Positions 1-6,905 are shown, counted from the first letter of the stretch. The stretch: 35,305 nt of DNA from an uncultured Lachnospiraceae bacterium (GCA_910585905.1 CAJUID010000033.1:1-35305); one strand, 5' to 3'. The notes: a model not told the origin generated them from the sequence alone. Made by a program: numbers and translations.

Positions 1-109
1 AAATAAACCAACACTTGTCATAGCGCATAACAAAACATTGGCAGCTCAGTTATATAGAGAATTTAAAGAATTTTTCCCCAATAACGCTGTGGAATATTTT
101 GTGTCCTAA
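1..109 (+). pseudogene. Truncated uvrB fragment at the left edge of the window
   Basis: Read from base 2, this stretch encodes 35 residues (starting NKPTLVIAHNKTLAAQLY) that match residues 56-90 of the complete UvrB at 3820-5805 at 31 of 35 positions. It stops at a TAA (107-109) where the intact gene has TAC (Tyr91). The DNA differs at many third codon positions and is about 33% GC, against about 55% for the same part of the intact gene, so it is a divergent copy and not a recent duplication. It enters from outside the window, so its start and promoter are unseen. It ends at the 14-bp repeat shared with the intact gene, which fits displacement of an earlier uvrB 5' end by an inserted element. 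The fragment lacks the beta-hairpin and helicase motifs and cannot act as UvrB. Confidence 0.85.
95..108 (+). repeat. Left copy of the 14-bp direct repeat (candidate att core)
   Basis: TATTTTGTGTCCTA is identical to 4078-4091. It is followed by sequence that makes a short dyad across the junction: TGTCC at 102-106 and GGACA at 115-119. A further TATTTTGTG followed by GGACA is at 166-178. This is compatible with a recombinase core site, but the identity could partly reflect conserved uvrB coding sequence (YFVS). Confidence 0.6.
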
Positions 110-137
110 TTTGGGGACAGGGTGAAAAACGCATTAT

Positions 138-157
138 TTAGTGTTGTTTAGTGCTGA
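138..157 (+). repeat. Tandem 10-bp repeat near the left end of the island
   Basis: TTTAGTGTTG (138-147) is followed directly by TTTAGTGCTG (148-157), differing at one position. It lies 30 bp inside the left junction in gene-free DNA. It could be a recombinase arm-binding site, but a chance repeat is possible. The rest of 110-414 shows no gene. Confidence 0.4.
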
Positions 158-224
158 TTGTACCGTATTTTGTGGACAAGATGGGGGGATTATGGACGAA
201 ATAACACTAGGTGGACGGATGGAG

Positions 225-247
225 TTTGTGACCTGGATTCGTGTAAT
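225..247 (+). repeat. Left copy of a 23-bp direct repeat (TTTGTGAC...ATTCGTGTAAT)
   Basis: This copy begins TTTGTGAC and ends ATTCGTGTAAT. It matches 3677-3699 at 20 of 23 positions; the mismatches are confined to the four bases between those two blocks and to the base beside them. It lies in gene-free DNA 116 bp inside the left junction. Confidence 0.6.
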
Positions 248-360
248 GGATTAAGTAACATGGAATGAATAGAGGTAATTGTTTATATTGTTTAGCAGAT
301 AGTATTTCATTGTATTTGAAAAGTTTTTCAAATTATTAAGCAGAATTAAATGTGGGAGAA

Positions 361-383
361 ACTACCGAGTCTTTCTCGGTAGT
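361..383. other. Perfect 9-bp hairpin upstream of the AbiGi-like gene
   Basis: ACTACCGAG and CTCGGTAGT flank a TCTTT loop. No T-run follows on either strand, so this is not a typical intrinsic terminator. It lies upstream of the candidate promoter at 415-443, so it may end transcription entering from the left, or be a protein site. Confidence 0.5.
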
Positions 384-414
384 CCAATGTAACGATAAAA
401 GATAGACTATATAT

Positions 415-443
415 TTGAAAAAGCTGTTGTAAGAAAATATTTT
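415..443 (+). promoter_or_regulatory. Candidate promoter for the AbiGi-like operon
   Basis: TTGAAA at 415-420 and TATTTT at 438-443 are separated by 17 bp. Transcription would start near 450, about 50 nt before the ATG at 501. The surrounding DNA is AT-rich, so chance matches are common. Confidence 0.35.
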
Positions 444-500
444 GTGTGAGATTTTTAGTAAATATGATAAAGGCGATAAATTATATACACGGGAGTGAGT

Positions 501-1436
501 ATGACTAAAGATAGATATGAATTAGCTTATGATGATTATGCTCAAAGTGCAAATACATTATTTCATTTTATGAAGGAGTTTAAATATTTGGAAGAAATAT
601 TAGAAAAGAAAGCGTTGATTCCGAGATACTGCAAGGAAGATTTGCAGTATCTTAATATTGGAGGAGGTTCCTTTGCAGAAGCATTTGTGTTGCAAAAATG
701 TTTTTGTGATATTCCATTTCATAAGCTTGCTGAGAATTTTCAATTGCAGGCCACAGGGGATAACTATCAAAATTTAAGCGAGGATGAAAAAACAAAAGTG
801 CCAAGTAAATATACACATACAGATTTTTATGGGGAGTATGCAATTGCATTTTCTAAAGGTTGGGGTGAAAAAAATAACCTACAGCCAATACATTATTTGA
901 ATGAATATTCAAATCGTACAAAAGATATATCTAATTTAATCAATCAGATATTGGGTATGGATGATGTATTAGATATTTATGCAGATGATATATTAAACCG
1001 TTTGTGTTTTGTAAAACCATTGAGAGGAATAATGAAACGCAAATTTAAGCGTAATAATGGCATTGATGTAGAAATTGATTTTCAAAAGAATTTTCATGAT
1101 GAGCAAGAGTGGCGTTATGTTCCTTCAATTGATATTGCAGTTGCTTTGCAAAAAGATACTGTTATTGCAAATCCATATATGTTACATATGAATGAAGAAG
1201 GAATGAATATTAACGCAGGGCTGAACGATGAGAAGTACAGCTCTTTATGGTTAAAATATAGTTATGATGATATAAGATATATTATTGTCCCAAATGGAAA
1301 TGCGCGTGTTGATATAATTAATGTGATTATGTCAATCCCTAATGATAAATTTAGTGATGGATCAGATGTAGCAATACAAAAATATGTTTTAATTAGCAAA
1401 ATACTTGTTTTGGAAGAAATCAGGAAGGACTGTTAA
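501..1436 (+). CDS. AbiGi-like abortive infection protein
   Basis: This 311-residue soluble protein resembles the AbiGi family, one half of the AbiG phage-resistance pair first described in Lactococcus; the family name labels it as a putative antitoxin. Recognisable family-type motifs are SANTLFHF (16-23), PRYCKED (41-47), CFCDIPF (67-73), YGEYAIAFSKGWGEKN (110-125), FHDEQEWRYVP (198-208) and DIRYIIVPN near the C-terminus. I chose the ATG at 501 because GGGAG lies 6 nt before it; the in-frame GTG at 495 overlaps that ribosome-binding site. The gene ends 1 nt before the next start, so translation is probably coupled. The DNA is more AT-rich than the core genes. AbiG blocks phage development by inhibiting infected cells, but activity here is not shown. 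The family assignment is from memory of motifs. Confidence 0.7.
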   Translation: MTKDRYELAYDDYAQSANTLFHFMKEFKYLEEILEKKALIPRYCKEDLQYLNIGGGSFAEAFVLQKCFCDIPFHKLAENFQLQATGDNYQNLSEDEKTKVPSKYTHTDFYGEYAIAFSKGWGEKNNLQPIHYLNEYSNRTKDISNLINQILGMDDVLDIYADDILNRLCFVKPLRGIMKRKFKRNNGIDVEIDFQKNFHDEQEWRYVPSIDIAVALQKDTVIANPYMLHMNEEGMNINAGLNDEKYSSLWLKYSYDDIRYIIVPNGNARVDIINVIMSIPNDKFSDGSDVAIQKYVLISKILVLEEIRKDC

Positions 1437-1437
1437 T

Positions 1438-2541
1438 ATGGGCAATAAACTAAAAAAAGTATTCTCAAAGGAAGAAATTTCATATGGAGGAAAAATAAAT
1501 TTTTCGAATCAGGAGTCGTATGAGAATTTTATGATGGCATTAGAAACAGTACAAGAAGAAGGTGGATCTGTACGTGTAAAAGGAGTTGATTCAGTTGAAA
1601 CTTTAATTCGAAAGGGGAATTCGGAATATCTTATAAATGAAAATAATAAAATATATGATTTGGTGGTAGCACCATCAACAGATGAAGTTTCCTTTGAATT
1701 AGATACAGCTTGTGGAAAAAAAATGCTCATTTTTAATCGATATCTGATTAATAAGGGGGTTGTTTTGCAAACATCACAAAATGCTATTATATTTTTAAAA
1801 ATTTTTTTAGAAAAGGATTCTATGAAAAGTAATATCAGTTATCAAATACATTTAGAGAAGGCTAAGACCATAAAAGAATTAACAGAAGGTTACTATATCG
1901 TCTTATCCTTTTTCAATCTACTTTTTAGAGATGATATAAAAAGATTGGAAAATGGTATTGATATAAAAAGTATCAAAATGTACTTTGTTAAATCAATCGA
2001 AGCATATAAAAAGTTGGAATATGTAGAAAAAGAATTTGGAGTTACTTTTGTTCCAAAGGTTTTAACACAGAATGAAGATTCCTGGATGGATTTAGAAGAA
2101 TTGTATCTTGCGTTAAAGGAAAAAGAAGTAATTCGTTTAAATGCTAAAGTTAATGATACAGAAACTACTGGTATGAAAATAAATCAACAAATAGATGATA
2201 TAAAGGTTGGAAGTGCAATTGATATTACATTTATAACGAAAATATACTATTCTCTTTGGGATGTAAAGATTACTCTTTTTTCGGCAAATTTATTGTCCAA
2301 TGCAATTATTAAGGAAATAAATGAATCATCAGATGGAGAGATCAAAATTCTATATGGCAGTGAAGATAGCAGACCAATGTATATATCTTATATGGGGTTT
2401 AAGACAGAGGAAGAGGCGAAAGAAGAAATGAAAGAAATTATGAATCATAAAGCTGATTATTTGAATGCGCTGACTGTTTTGGGATATATAAATAAAAGGA
2501 AATCCAAAGAAAATGATTATATAAATAATGAATTAGAGTAA
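1438..2541 (+). CDS. AbiGii-like putative toxin partner
   Basis: This 367-residue soluble protein has no signal peptide or membrane segment. It is called by context and size: it follows an AbiGi-like gene by 1 nt, and AbiGii of Lactococcus is also close to 400 residues. I do not see a catalytic motif I can name. The C-terminal part (about residues 245-350) contains alternating strand-like stretches (ITFITKIYYSLWDVKITLF), then a charged region rich in E and K (EEEAKEEMKE), and the very end is acidic and Asn-rich. The start at 1438 is preceded by AGGAAGG (1422-1428) at a 9-nt spacing; an upstream in-frame start at 1405 would overlap the previous gene and has no better site. If the pair is real, this would be the growth-inhibiting component. 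The function is inferred, not seen. Confidence 0.5.
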   Translation: MGNKLKKVFSKEEISYGGKINFSNQESYENFMMALETVQEEGGSVRVKGVDSVETLIRKGNSEYLINENNKIYDLVVAPSTDEVSFELDTACGKKMLIFNRYLINKGVVLQTSQNAIIFLKIFLEKDSMKSNISYQIHLEKAKTIKELTEGYYIVLSFFNLLFRDDIKRLENGIDIKSIKMYFVKSIEAYKKLEYVEKEFGVTFVPKVLTQNEDSWMDLEELYLALKEKEVIRLNAKVNDTETTGMKINQQIDDIKVGSAIDITFITKIYYSLWDVKITLFSANLLSNAIIKEINESSDGEIKILYGSEDSRPMYISYMGFKTEEEAKEEMKEIMNHKADYLNALTVLGYINKRKSKENDYINNELE

Positions 2542-2564
2542 TTCGCTACACGCGTGTAGCGAAT
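2541..2564. repeat. Perfect 24-bp palindrome between the AbiGii-like and nuclease genes
   Basis: Both arms are 12 bp with no spacer: ATTCGCTACACG followed by its exact reverse complement. It begins on the last base of the AbiGii-like stop codon and ends 2 nt before the GCGGAGG ribosome-binding site of the nuclease gene. As RNA it can form a 10-bp stem with a CGCG loop. It is GC-rich in an AT-rich island. The inner TACACG/CGTGTA also appears in the repeats at the island ends. There is no T-run, so it is not a standard terminator. Confidence 0.9.
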
Positions 2565-2577
2565 CTGCGGAGGCAAG

Positions 2578-3609
2578 ATGAAGAAAAAGAGTGAGTTATT
2601 AAAGCAAGAACCTTCAGAAATTTTGATAATAAAAGAACAACAATTTTACGAAGATGTGCGTTTGATCTTACAACGGGCAAGAGAAGAAGCATATAATAGT
2701 GTTAATGGTATCATGACATATGCTTATTGGAATGTGGGACAACGAATTGTTGAGCAGGAACAATATGGAGAGACTAAAGCAAGATATGGTTCCTATTTAA
2801 TAAAAAATTTATCAGAGCAGTTGTCAGATGAATTCGGAACAGGATTTTCAGTAGCAAATTTGAGAAACTGCCGTCAGTTTTATTTGGTATTCCCAGAAGA
2901 TTCATATGGGTTTTCAATAGCTGGTAAAATTCCGTGGTCCCATCTAAGAAGCATAATGCGTATTTCAGATGAAGAGGAAAGAAACTTTTATTTAAAGGAA
3001 GCTCTGACAGAAAATTGGTCTGTAAGAATTTTGGAGCGTAATATTAAAAGCGGATATTATAAAAGAATGCTTTCGACACAGTTGCCGGATAAAGAAAATA
3101 AAGTATTAGAATTTGTGAAAGATCCATTTGTATTAGAATTCATGGGAGTCACTCCTGATATCAGTCAGTTAGAAAGTGATTTGGAGGCAACCATTATAAA
3201 TAATCTTCAGAAGTTCTTGCTGGAAATGGGCAAAGGGTTTTCATTTGTGGGAAGGCAGATGAGGATATGTACAGAAACAACGGAATTCTATATAGATCTG
3301 GTTTTTTATAATTATATTCTGAAATGTTTTGTTGTTATTGATTTAAAAACAAAGAAATTGACACATCAAGATATAGGACAAATGGATATGTATGTCAGAA
3401 TGTTTGATGACTTAAAAAGAAGAGAGGATGATAACCCAACAATCGGAATTATTTTTTGTACAGATAAGGATGAAACGATTGTAAAATATTCGGTGCTTCA
3501 TGAAAGTCAGCAGATATTTGCTTCAAAATATATGACCGTTTTACCCACAGTGGAAGAGTTGCAGAAAGAATTGGAAAGAAATCAGTTGATTTATGATAGA
3601 GGAAAATAA
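2578..3609 (+). CDS. YhcG/DUF1016-family PDDEXK nuclease
   Basis: This 343-residue protein has the two-part YhcG architecture. An N-terminal helical DUF1016_N domain (about 20-165) holds AYWNVGQRIVEQEQ, YGSYLIKNLSEQL and FSVANLRNCRQFY. A C-terminal PDDEXK nuclease-like domain (about 175-330) holds GFSFVGRQMRI, D240 in FYIDLVFYN, D255-x-K257 in VVIDLKTKK, and Q268/Y272 in GQMDMYVRMF. The E of the usual ExK is D here, which occurs in this family. The length is close to E. coli YhcG (about 375). The start has a strong GCGGAGG 4 nt upstream. Family members are common in defence islands and near restriction systems, but their target is not established to my knowledge. The 24-bp palindrome sits just before its ribosome-binding site and may control it or be a recognition site. 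It may be the third gene of the operon. Confidence 0.85.
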   Translation: MKKKSELLKQEPSEILIIKEQQFYEDVRLILQRAREEAYNSVNGIMTYAYWNVGQRIVEQEQYGETKARYGSYLIKNLSEQLSDEFGTGFSVANLRNCRQFYLVFPEDSYGFSIAGKIPWSHLRSIMRISDEEERNFYLKEALTENWSVRILERNIKSGYYKRMLSTQLPDKENKVLEFVKDPFVLEFMGVTPDISQLESDLEATIINNLQKFLLEMGKGFSFVGRQMRICTETTEFYIDLVFYNYILKCFVVIDLKTKKLTHQDIGQMDMYVRMFDDLKRREDDNPTIGIIFCTDKDETIVKYSVLHESQQIFASKYMTVLPTVEELQKELERNQLIYDRGK

Positions 3610-3676
3610 AGAAATTGTTTCTTAAAATAATACAGAATACAAAACAGGATACTTTGTAAACAGTTATGACTACAAA

Positions 3677-3699
3677 TTTGTGACTTTCATTCGTGTAAT
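3677..3699 (+). repeat. Right copy of the 23-bp direct repeat
   Basis: This copy has the same orientation as 225-247 and lies 67 bp after the nuclease gene. Its TTGTGA also serves as the -35 of a candidate uvrB promoter. The ATTCGTGTAATT part (3689-3700) recurs inverted at 3758-3769. Confidence 0.6.
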
Positions 3700-3705
3700 T
3701 ATAAA
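3678..3705 (+). promoter_or_regulatory. Candidate uvrB promoter within the island
   Basis: TTGTGA (3678-3683) and TATAAA (3700-3705) are separated by 16 bp, overlapping the right repeat. If real, the island supplies the promoter for the rebuilt uvrB. The matching left repeat lacks an equivalent -10. Confidence 0.35.
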
Positions 3706-3769
3706 AGTTTGCCTATAGGTCAATCTTAAAATGACAATCTACACGAAATTATTTCTAAATTACACGAAT
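3689..3769. repeat. Inverted repeat ATTCGTGTAATT / AATTACACGAAT with a third partial copy
   Basis: A perfect 12-bp inverted repeat (3689-3700 and 3758-3769) is separated by 57 bp. A related inverted TACACGAAATTA lies between the arms at 3740-3751. The three motifs sit between the nuclease gene and the uvrB start. They look like multiple binding sites for one protein, either a recombinase or a regulator. The protein is not identified. Confidence 0.5.
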
Positions 3770-3819
3770 TTTATGGCTCATAGTAGTCGAAGTAATTCCG
3801 TGAAAGAGAGGATTTTCAT

Positions 3820-5805
3820 ATGCCAGAATTTAAACTTCATGCCCCCTACAAACCCACAGGCGACCAGCCGCAGGCCATCGCCGAGCTGGTCAAAGGCTTC
3901 AAGGAGGGCAATCAATTCCAGACTTTACTAGGGGTTACGGGTTCCGGCAAGACATTTACGATGGCGAATGTCATTCAGGAATTGCAGAAGCCGACGCTGG
4001 TCATCGCCCATAACAAGACGCTTGCGGCGCAGCTCTACGGAGAATTCAAGGAGATGTTCCCTGAGAATGCGGTAGAGTATTTTGTGTCCTACTATGATTA
4101 TTATCAGCCGGAGGCATATGTACCATCTTCTGATACCTATATTGAGAAGGATTCTTCTGTAAATGATGAGATTGATAAGCTGCGCCATTCTGCAACGGCT
4201 GCTTTGACAGAGCGGAGGGATGTTATTATTGTAGCAAGTGTATCCTGCATTTATGGACTGGGAAGCCCGATTGATTATCAGAGTATGACAGTCAATCTTC
4301 GTCCTGGTATGGTGAAGGACAGGGATGAGGTGATTAAGCGCCTTGTCGAGATTCAGTATACGAGAAGTGATTTGGATTTTAAGCGTGGGACATTCCGTGC
4401 CAGGGGGGATGTGCTGGAGATTTTTCCGGTCAACGAGTCAGAAAAGGCAATACGGGTAGAGTTTTTTGGGGATGAAGTAGACCGCATTACAGAAATAGAT
4501 GTGTTGACAGGACAGGTAAAGGCAGAATTAGAGCATATTGTAGTCTTTCCGGCGTCCCACTATGTAGTGGAAGCTGAGGAGATGGAGCGTGCAATCCGTG
4601 ATATAGAGGTAGAGCTTGAGGATAGGGTTCAGTATTTTAAGAGTGAGGACAAGCTTTTAGAGGCACAGCGTATTTCAGAGCGGACGAATTTTGATATTGA
4701 GATGATGCGGGAGACGGGATTTTGTTCTGGTATTGAAAATTATTCCCGCCATCTGGCAGGTCTAAAGGAGGGGGAAACTCCAAATACATTGATGAACTAT
4801 TTTCCAGATGATTACTTGATTATGATTGACGAGTCGCATATTACGATACCACAGGTAAGAGGAATGTATGCTGGAGATAGATCGAGAAAAGAAACCCTGG
4901 TCAATTACGGATTTCGCCTGCCATCAGCGTTGGACAACCGTCCGCTTAATTTTGAGGAGTTTGAAAGTTACATTAACCAGATGCTTTTTGTGTCCGCTAC
5001 TCCGAATGTCTATGAAAAGGAACATGAGTTGACGCGTATTGAGCAGATTATCCGACCGACTGGCCTTCTTGATCCAGAGATTGCGGTGCGCCCGGTTGAA
5101 GGACAGATTGACGATTTAATTGGAGAGATCCGAAAGACGATAGATAGTGGAAATAAAGTTATGGTCAATACATTGACCAAAAGAATGGCGGAAGATTTGA
5201 CTGATTATATGAAGGAGGTTGGAATCCGTGTCAGATATCTGCACTCAGATATTGATACCTTGGAGCGCTCTGAGATAATTAGGGATATGCGTCTGGATGT
5301 TTTTGACGTGCTTGTGGGGATTAATTTGCTCCGGGAGGGGTTGGATATACCGGAAATTGCTTTGGTGGCAATTTTGGATGCAGATAAGGAAGGATTTTTG
5401 CGTTCAGAGATTTCGCTGGTTCAGACAATTGGGCGTGCTGCCCGAAATGCAGATGGACATGTTGTTATGTATGCAGATACCATTACAGATTCTATGAGGC
5501 ATGCAATTGATGAGACAAACCGAAGGCGTTCCATTCAGATGAAGTACAATGAAGAGCATGGGATTACACCACAGACAATCCGTAAGGCTGTCCGGGAGGT
5601 TATGCGTATTTCTAAGAAAGTGGAAGCGTCTGGTTTTGATGTTGAAAAGGATTTGGAATCAATGAACCGAAAGGAAATCGAAGCTGTATTAAAGAAGCTG
5701 CATAAGAAAATGAATATGGCAGCGGCAGATTTGAATTTTGAGTTGGCAGCACAACTCCGTGACCAGATTATAGAGATAAAGAAACAGTTAGAACAGATAA
5801 ATTAG
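3820..5805 (+). CDS. uvrB: UvrB, excinuclease ABC subunit B (mosaic 5' end)
   Basis: UvrB is the damage-verifying helicase-like subunit of nucleotide excision repair: UvrA loads it, and it recruits UvrC for incision. The 661 residues are full length for the family. Visible features are Walker A GVTGSGKT (38-45), the beta-hairpin YYDYYQPEAY (91-100) that clamps the damaged strand, the DESH Walker B motif (337-340), helicase motif VI region QTIGRAARN, and the C-terminal UVR domain (AADLNFELAAQLRDQ) that binds UvrC. The start has AGAGAGGA 7 nt upstream. The first 90 codons are about 55% GC and GC-ending in codon choice, while the DNA after codon 91 falls to about 42%, exactly at the 14-bp repeat; the gene seems to be a fusion of an imported 5' end and a resident body. 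The reading frame is intact, so the protein should work. Confidence 0.97.
   Translation: MPEFKLHAPYKPTGDQPQAIAELVKGFKEGNQFQTLLGVTGSGKTFTMANVIQELQKPTLVIAHNKTLAAQLYGEFKEMFPENAVEYFVSYYDYYQPEAYVPSSDTYIEKDSSVNDEIDKLRHSATAALTERRDVIIVASVSCIYGLGSPIDYQSMTVNLRPGMVKDRDEVIKRLVEIQYTRSDLDFKRGTFRARGDVLEIFPVNESEKAIRVEFFGDEVDRITEIDVLTGQVKAELEHIVVFPASHYVVEAEEMERAIRDIEVELEDRVQYFKSEDKLLEAQRISERTNFDIEMMRETGFCSGIENYSRHLAGLKEGETPNTLMNYFPDDYLIMIDESHITIPQVRGMYAGDRSRKETLVNYGFRLPSALDNRPLNFEEFESYINQMLFVSATPNVYEKEHELTRIEQIIRPTGLLDPEIAVRPVEGQIDDLIGEIRKTIDSGNKVMVNTLTKRMAEDLTDYMKEVGIRVRYLHSDIDTLERSEIIRDMRLDVFDVLVGINLLREGLDIPEIALVAILDADKEGFLRSEISLVQTIGRAARNADGHVVMYADTITDSMRHAIDETNRRRSIQMKYNEEHGITPQTIRKAVREVMRISKKVEASGFDVEKDLESMNRKEIEAVLKKLHKKMNMAAADLNFELAAQLRDQIIEIKKQLEQIN
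4078..4091 (+). repeat. Right copy of the 14-bp direct repeat (candidate att core)
   Basis: This copy of TATTTTGTGTCCTA spans the UvrB codons for Y87-S90 and the start of Y91, immediately before the conserved beta-hairpin motif YYDYYQPEAY. The base composition of uvrB changes here, which supports a recombination junction. Confidence 0.6.
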
Positions 5806-5909
5806 CAGTAATATTCATGCATATCTATTAAAATTTTTGTCTGGGTAAGCCTTGCATATTGCTGGGTAGGAGAGTATACTAAATATAAGAAAGAATACTG
5901 TTGTGTAGG

Positions 5910-5934
5910 TGGGCAAGGTGTTTGCCCAGTTTTA
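5910..5934 (+). terminator. Terminator-like hairpin after uvrB
   Basis: TGGGCAA (5910-5916) and TTGCCCA (5922-5928) flank GGTGT and are followed by GTTTTAT. The stem is short and the T-run brief, so termination may be partial. It lies about 105 nt after the uvrB stop; the rest of 5806-6000 shows nothing recognisable. Confidence 0.5.
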
Positions 5935-6008
5935 TGGAACAGAAGCGGATACTGTAAAAATTGTTCTCAGTATGGTGATTATCATGCATAATTGGGGAGG
6001 TGATGGTT

Positions 6009-6359
6009 ATGATGATAACAAATATTAGTTCTCTTGGTCAGATTCGTGGTATTTATGTGTATGGAAATTCCCGTTATAATGAAAAGGGAGAGTCAGCAAT
6101 TTTACCAGTGGATAAGGTGTCTTCTGTTGCGGGGCTTGATGAAAATCAGGATGAAGTAAAAGTTGCTGTAACATACCAGTCAGATGAAGAAAGTAAAGTA
6201 AGTGAGGATATTGTGGCTTTCAAGGAAAAGGAGAGTTTGGCGGAGAGTTACAAGGATCAGGATGTTGCTCAGTATAACTTGTCAAACCCTTATGAATTGG
6301 CAAGAATGAGCATTGAAAATTCTTTGCTTTCTGGGATGCATGTTGATATGCTGGCATAG
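6009..6359 (+). CDS. Small hypothetical protein after uvrB
   Basis: I do not recognise this protein of about 116 residues. It has no signal peptide or membrane span, is acidic in its centre (DENQDEVKVAV, QSDEESKVSEDIVAFKEKE), and ends in NPYELARMSIENSLLSG, which looks like an amphipathic helix. Several starts are possible; GGGGAGG (5994-6000) is 8 nt before the ATG at 6009, the best spacing, while GTG 6000 and ATG 6003 are too close. It is followed by a strong terminator and so is probably the last gene of its transcript. The good ribosome-binding site and the flanking terminator argue that it is a real gene. Confidence 0.7.
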   Translation: MMITNISSLGQIRGIYVYGNSRYNEKGESAILPVDKVSSVAGLDENQDEVKVAVTYQSDEESKVSEDIVAFKEKESLAESYKDQDVAQYNLSNPYELARMSIENSLLSGMHVDMLA

Positions 6360-6380
6360 GCTAATATAAAAATGCTTTAC

Positions 6381-6426
6381 AAAAAGGAATCAACTGCTTT
6401 GGAGTGGAAAGCAGTTGATTCTTTTA
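6381..6426 (+). terminator. Strong intrinsic terminator
   Basis: A perfect 14-bp stem (GAATCAACTGCTTT at 6387-6400 and its complement at 6408-6421) with a 7-nt loop is followed by TTTTA and preceded by AAAAA. It could work in both directions. Confidence 0.85.
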
Positions 6427-6490
6427 TGAATATAAAGTAGTAAATTTGTATATTTACATAAGAATTGATTGTTAAGGGGGAGAATGCTAT

Positions 6491-6868
6491 TTGAAATGGT
6501 GGAAGAGGAGTGTTTTTTCAGCGATTAGCGTCATTTGGGGTTACTGCTCCTTAGACTATTTGTTTTATGCCTTTCAGCTTTTAGCGAATAAGAGGAATCA
6601 TACCAGACAATATCATCCAGAGGAAGATGGGGTGATGCAGCTACTTGGGGCTGGTCTTTTTTTGCTTTGGTTTGTAGTAATGGCATTCTATTTTTACCTG
6701 ATTCGAAAGTCTTCTAACCAGATTGATTTGATTGAGGCTGACCGAAAAACCGGCAGGGAAAAGGTGAGGAGGAAATGGTTTGATACAATACTGCAGGCGG
6801 CATTTATTTTAACTGGAATGTTAGTGCGCTGGTGTTATCTTATGCTTTTCTATTTTCCGAATTGCTGA
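6491..6868 (+). CDS. Small membrane protein of unknown function
   Basis: This 125-residue protein is not recognised. It has about three hydrophobic segments: near residues 8-30 (VFSAISVIWGYCSLDYLFYAF), 50-70 (MQLLGAGLFLLWFVVMAFYF) and 103-122 (AAFILTGMLVRWCYLMLFYF). A charged region, EADRKTGREKVRRKW, lies between the second and third. The start must be TTG at 6491, because it is the codon placed 8 nt after AAGGGGGAG (6474-6482); the ATG at 6484 is in another frame that closes quickly. The gene stands alone between a strong terminator and the LacI-type gene. Confidence 0.65.
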   Translation: MKWWKRSVFSAISVIWGYCSLDYLFYAFQLLANKRNHTRQYHPEEDGVMQLLGAGLFLLWFVVMAFYFYLIRKSSNQIDLIEADRKTGREKVRRKWFDTILQAAFILTGMLVRWCYLMLFYFPNC

Positions 6869-6905
6869 TGCTATAAGAATAGAGAGAGTATTTAATATTT
6901 TTAAG

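Larger units (their letters stand above)
109..4091. mobile_element. Putative integrative island in uvrB carrying a defence-like cassette and a replacement uvrB 5' end
   Basis: The region lies between two copies of TATTTTGTGTCCTA, one ending the truncated uvrB fragment and one inside the complete uvrB at codons 88-91. It is about 3,983 bp, is AT-rich, and carries AbiGi-like, AbiGii-like and YhcG-like genes. Its right 272 bp are the first 90 codons of uvrB with ribosome-binding site and promoter candidate. By hand count, 3841-4080 is 131/240 GC and 4081-4320 is 102/240 GC, so composition changes at the junction. Known precedent: SXT/R391 elements integrate in the 5' end of prfC and supply a new gene start. 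No integrase, transposase or relaxase is visible, so this may be a cis-mobilizable remnant or may depend on an enzyme outside the window. The boundaries are inferred from the repeat. Confidence 0.6.

Noticed and set aside
495..500. GTG at 495 as start of the AbiGi-like gene
   Set aside because: It overlaps the GGGAG ribosome-binding site; ATG 501 has correct spacing.
2541..2564. Palindrome as intrinsic terminator between AbiGii-like and nuclease genes
   Set aside because: No T-run follows on either strand, and the next ribosome-binding site is immediately downstream.
3731..3931. Short ORF overlapping the uvrB start
   Set aside because: Out of frame with uvrB, no good ribosome-binding site, and the overlap is with highly conserved coding sequence.
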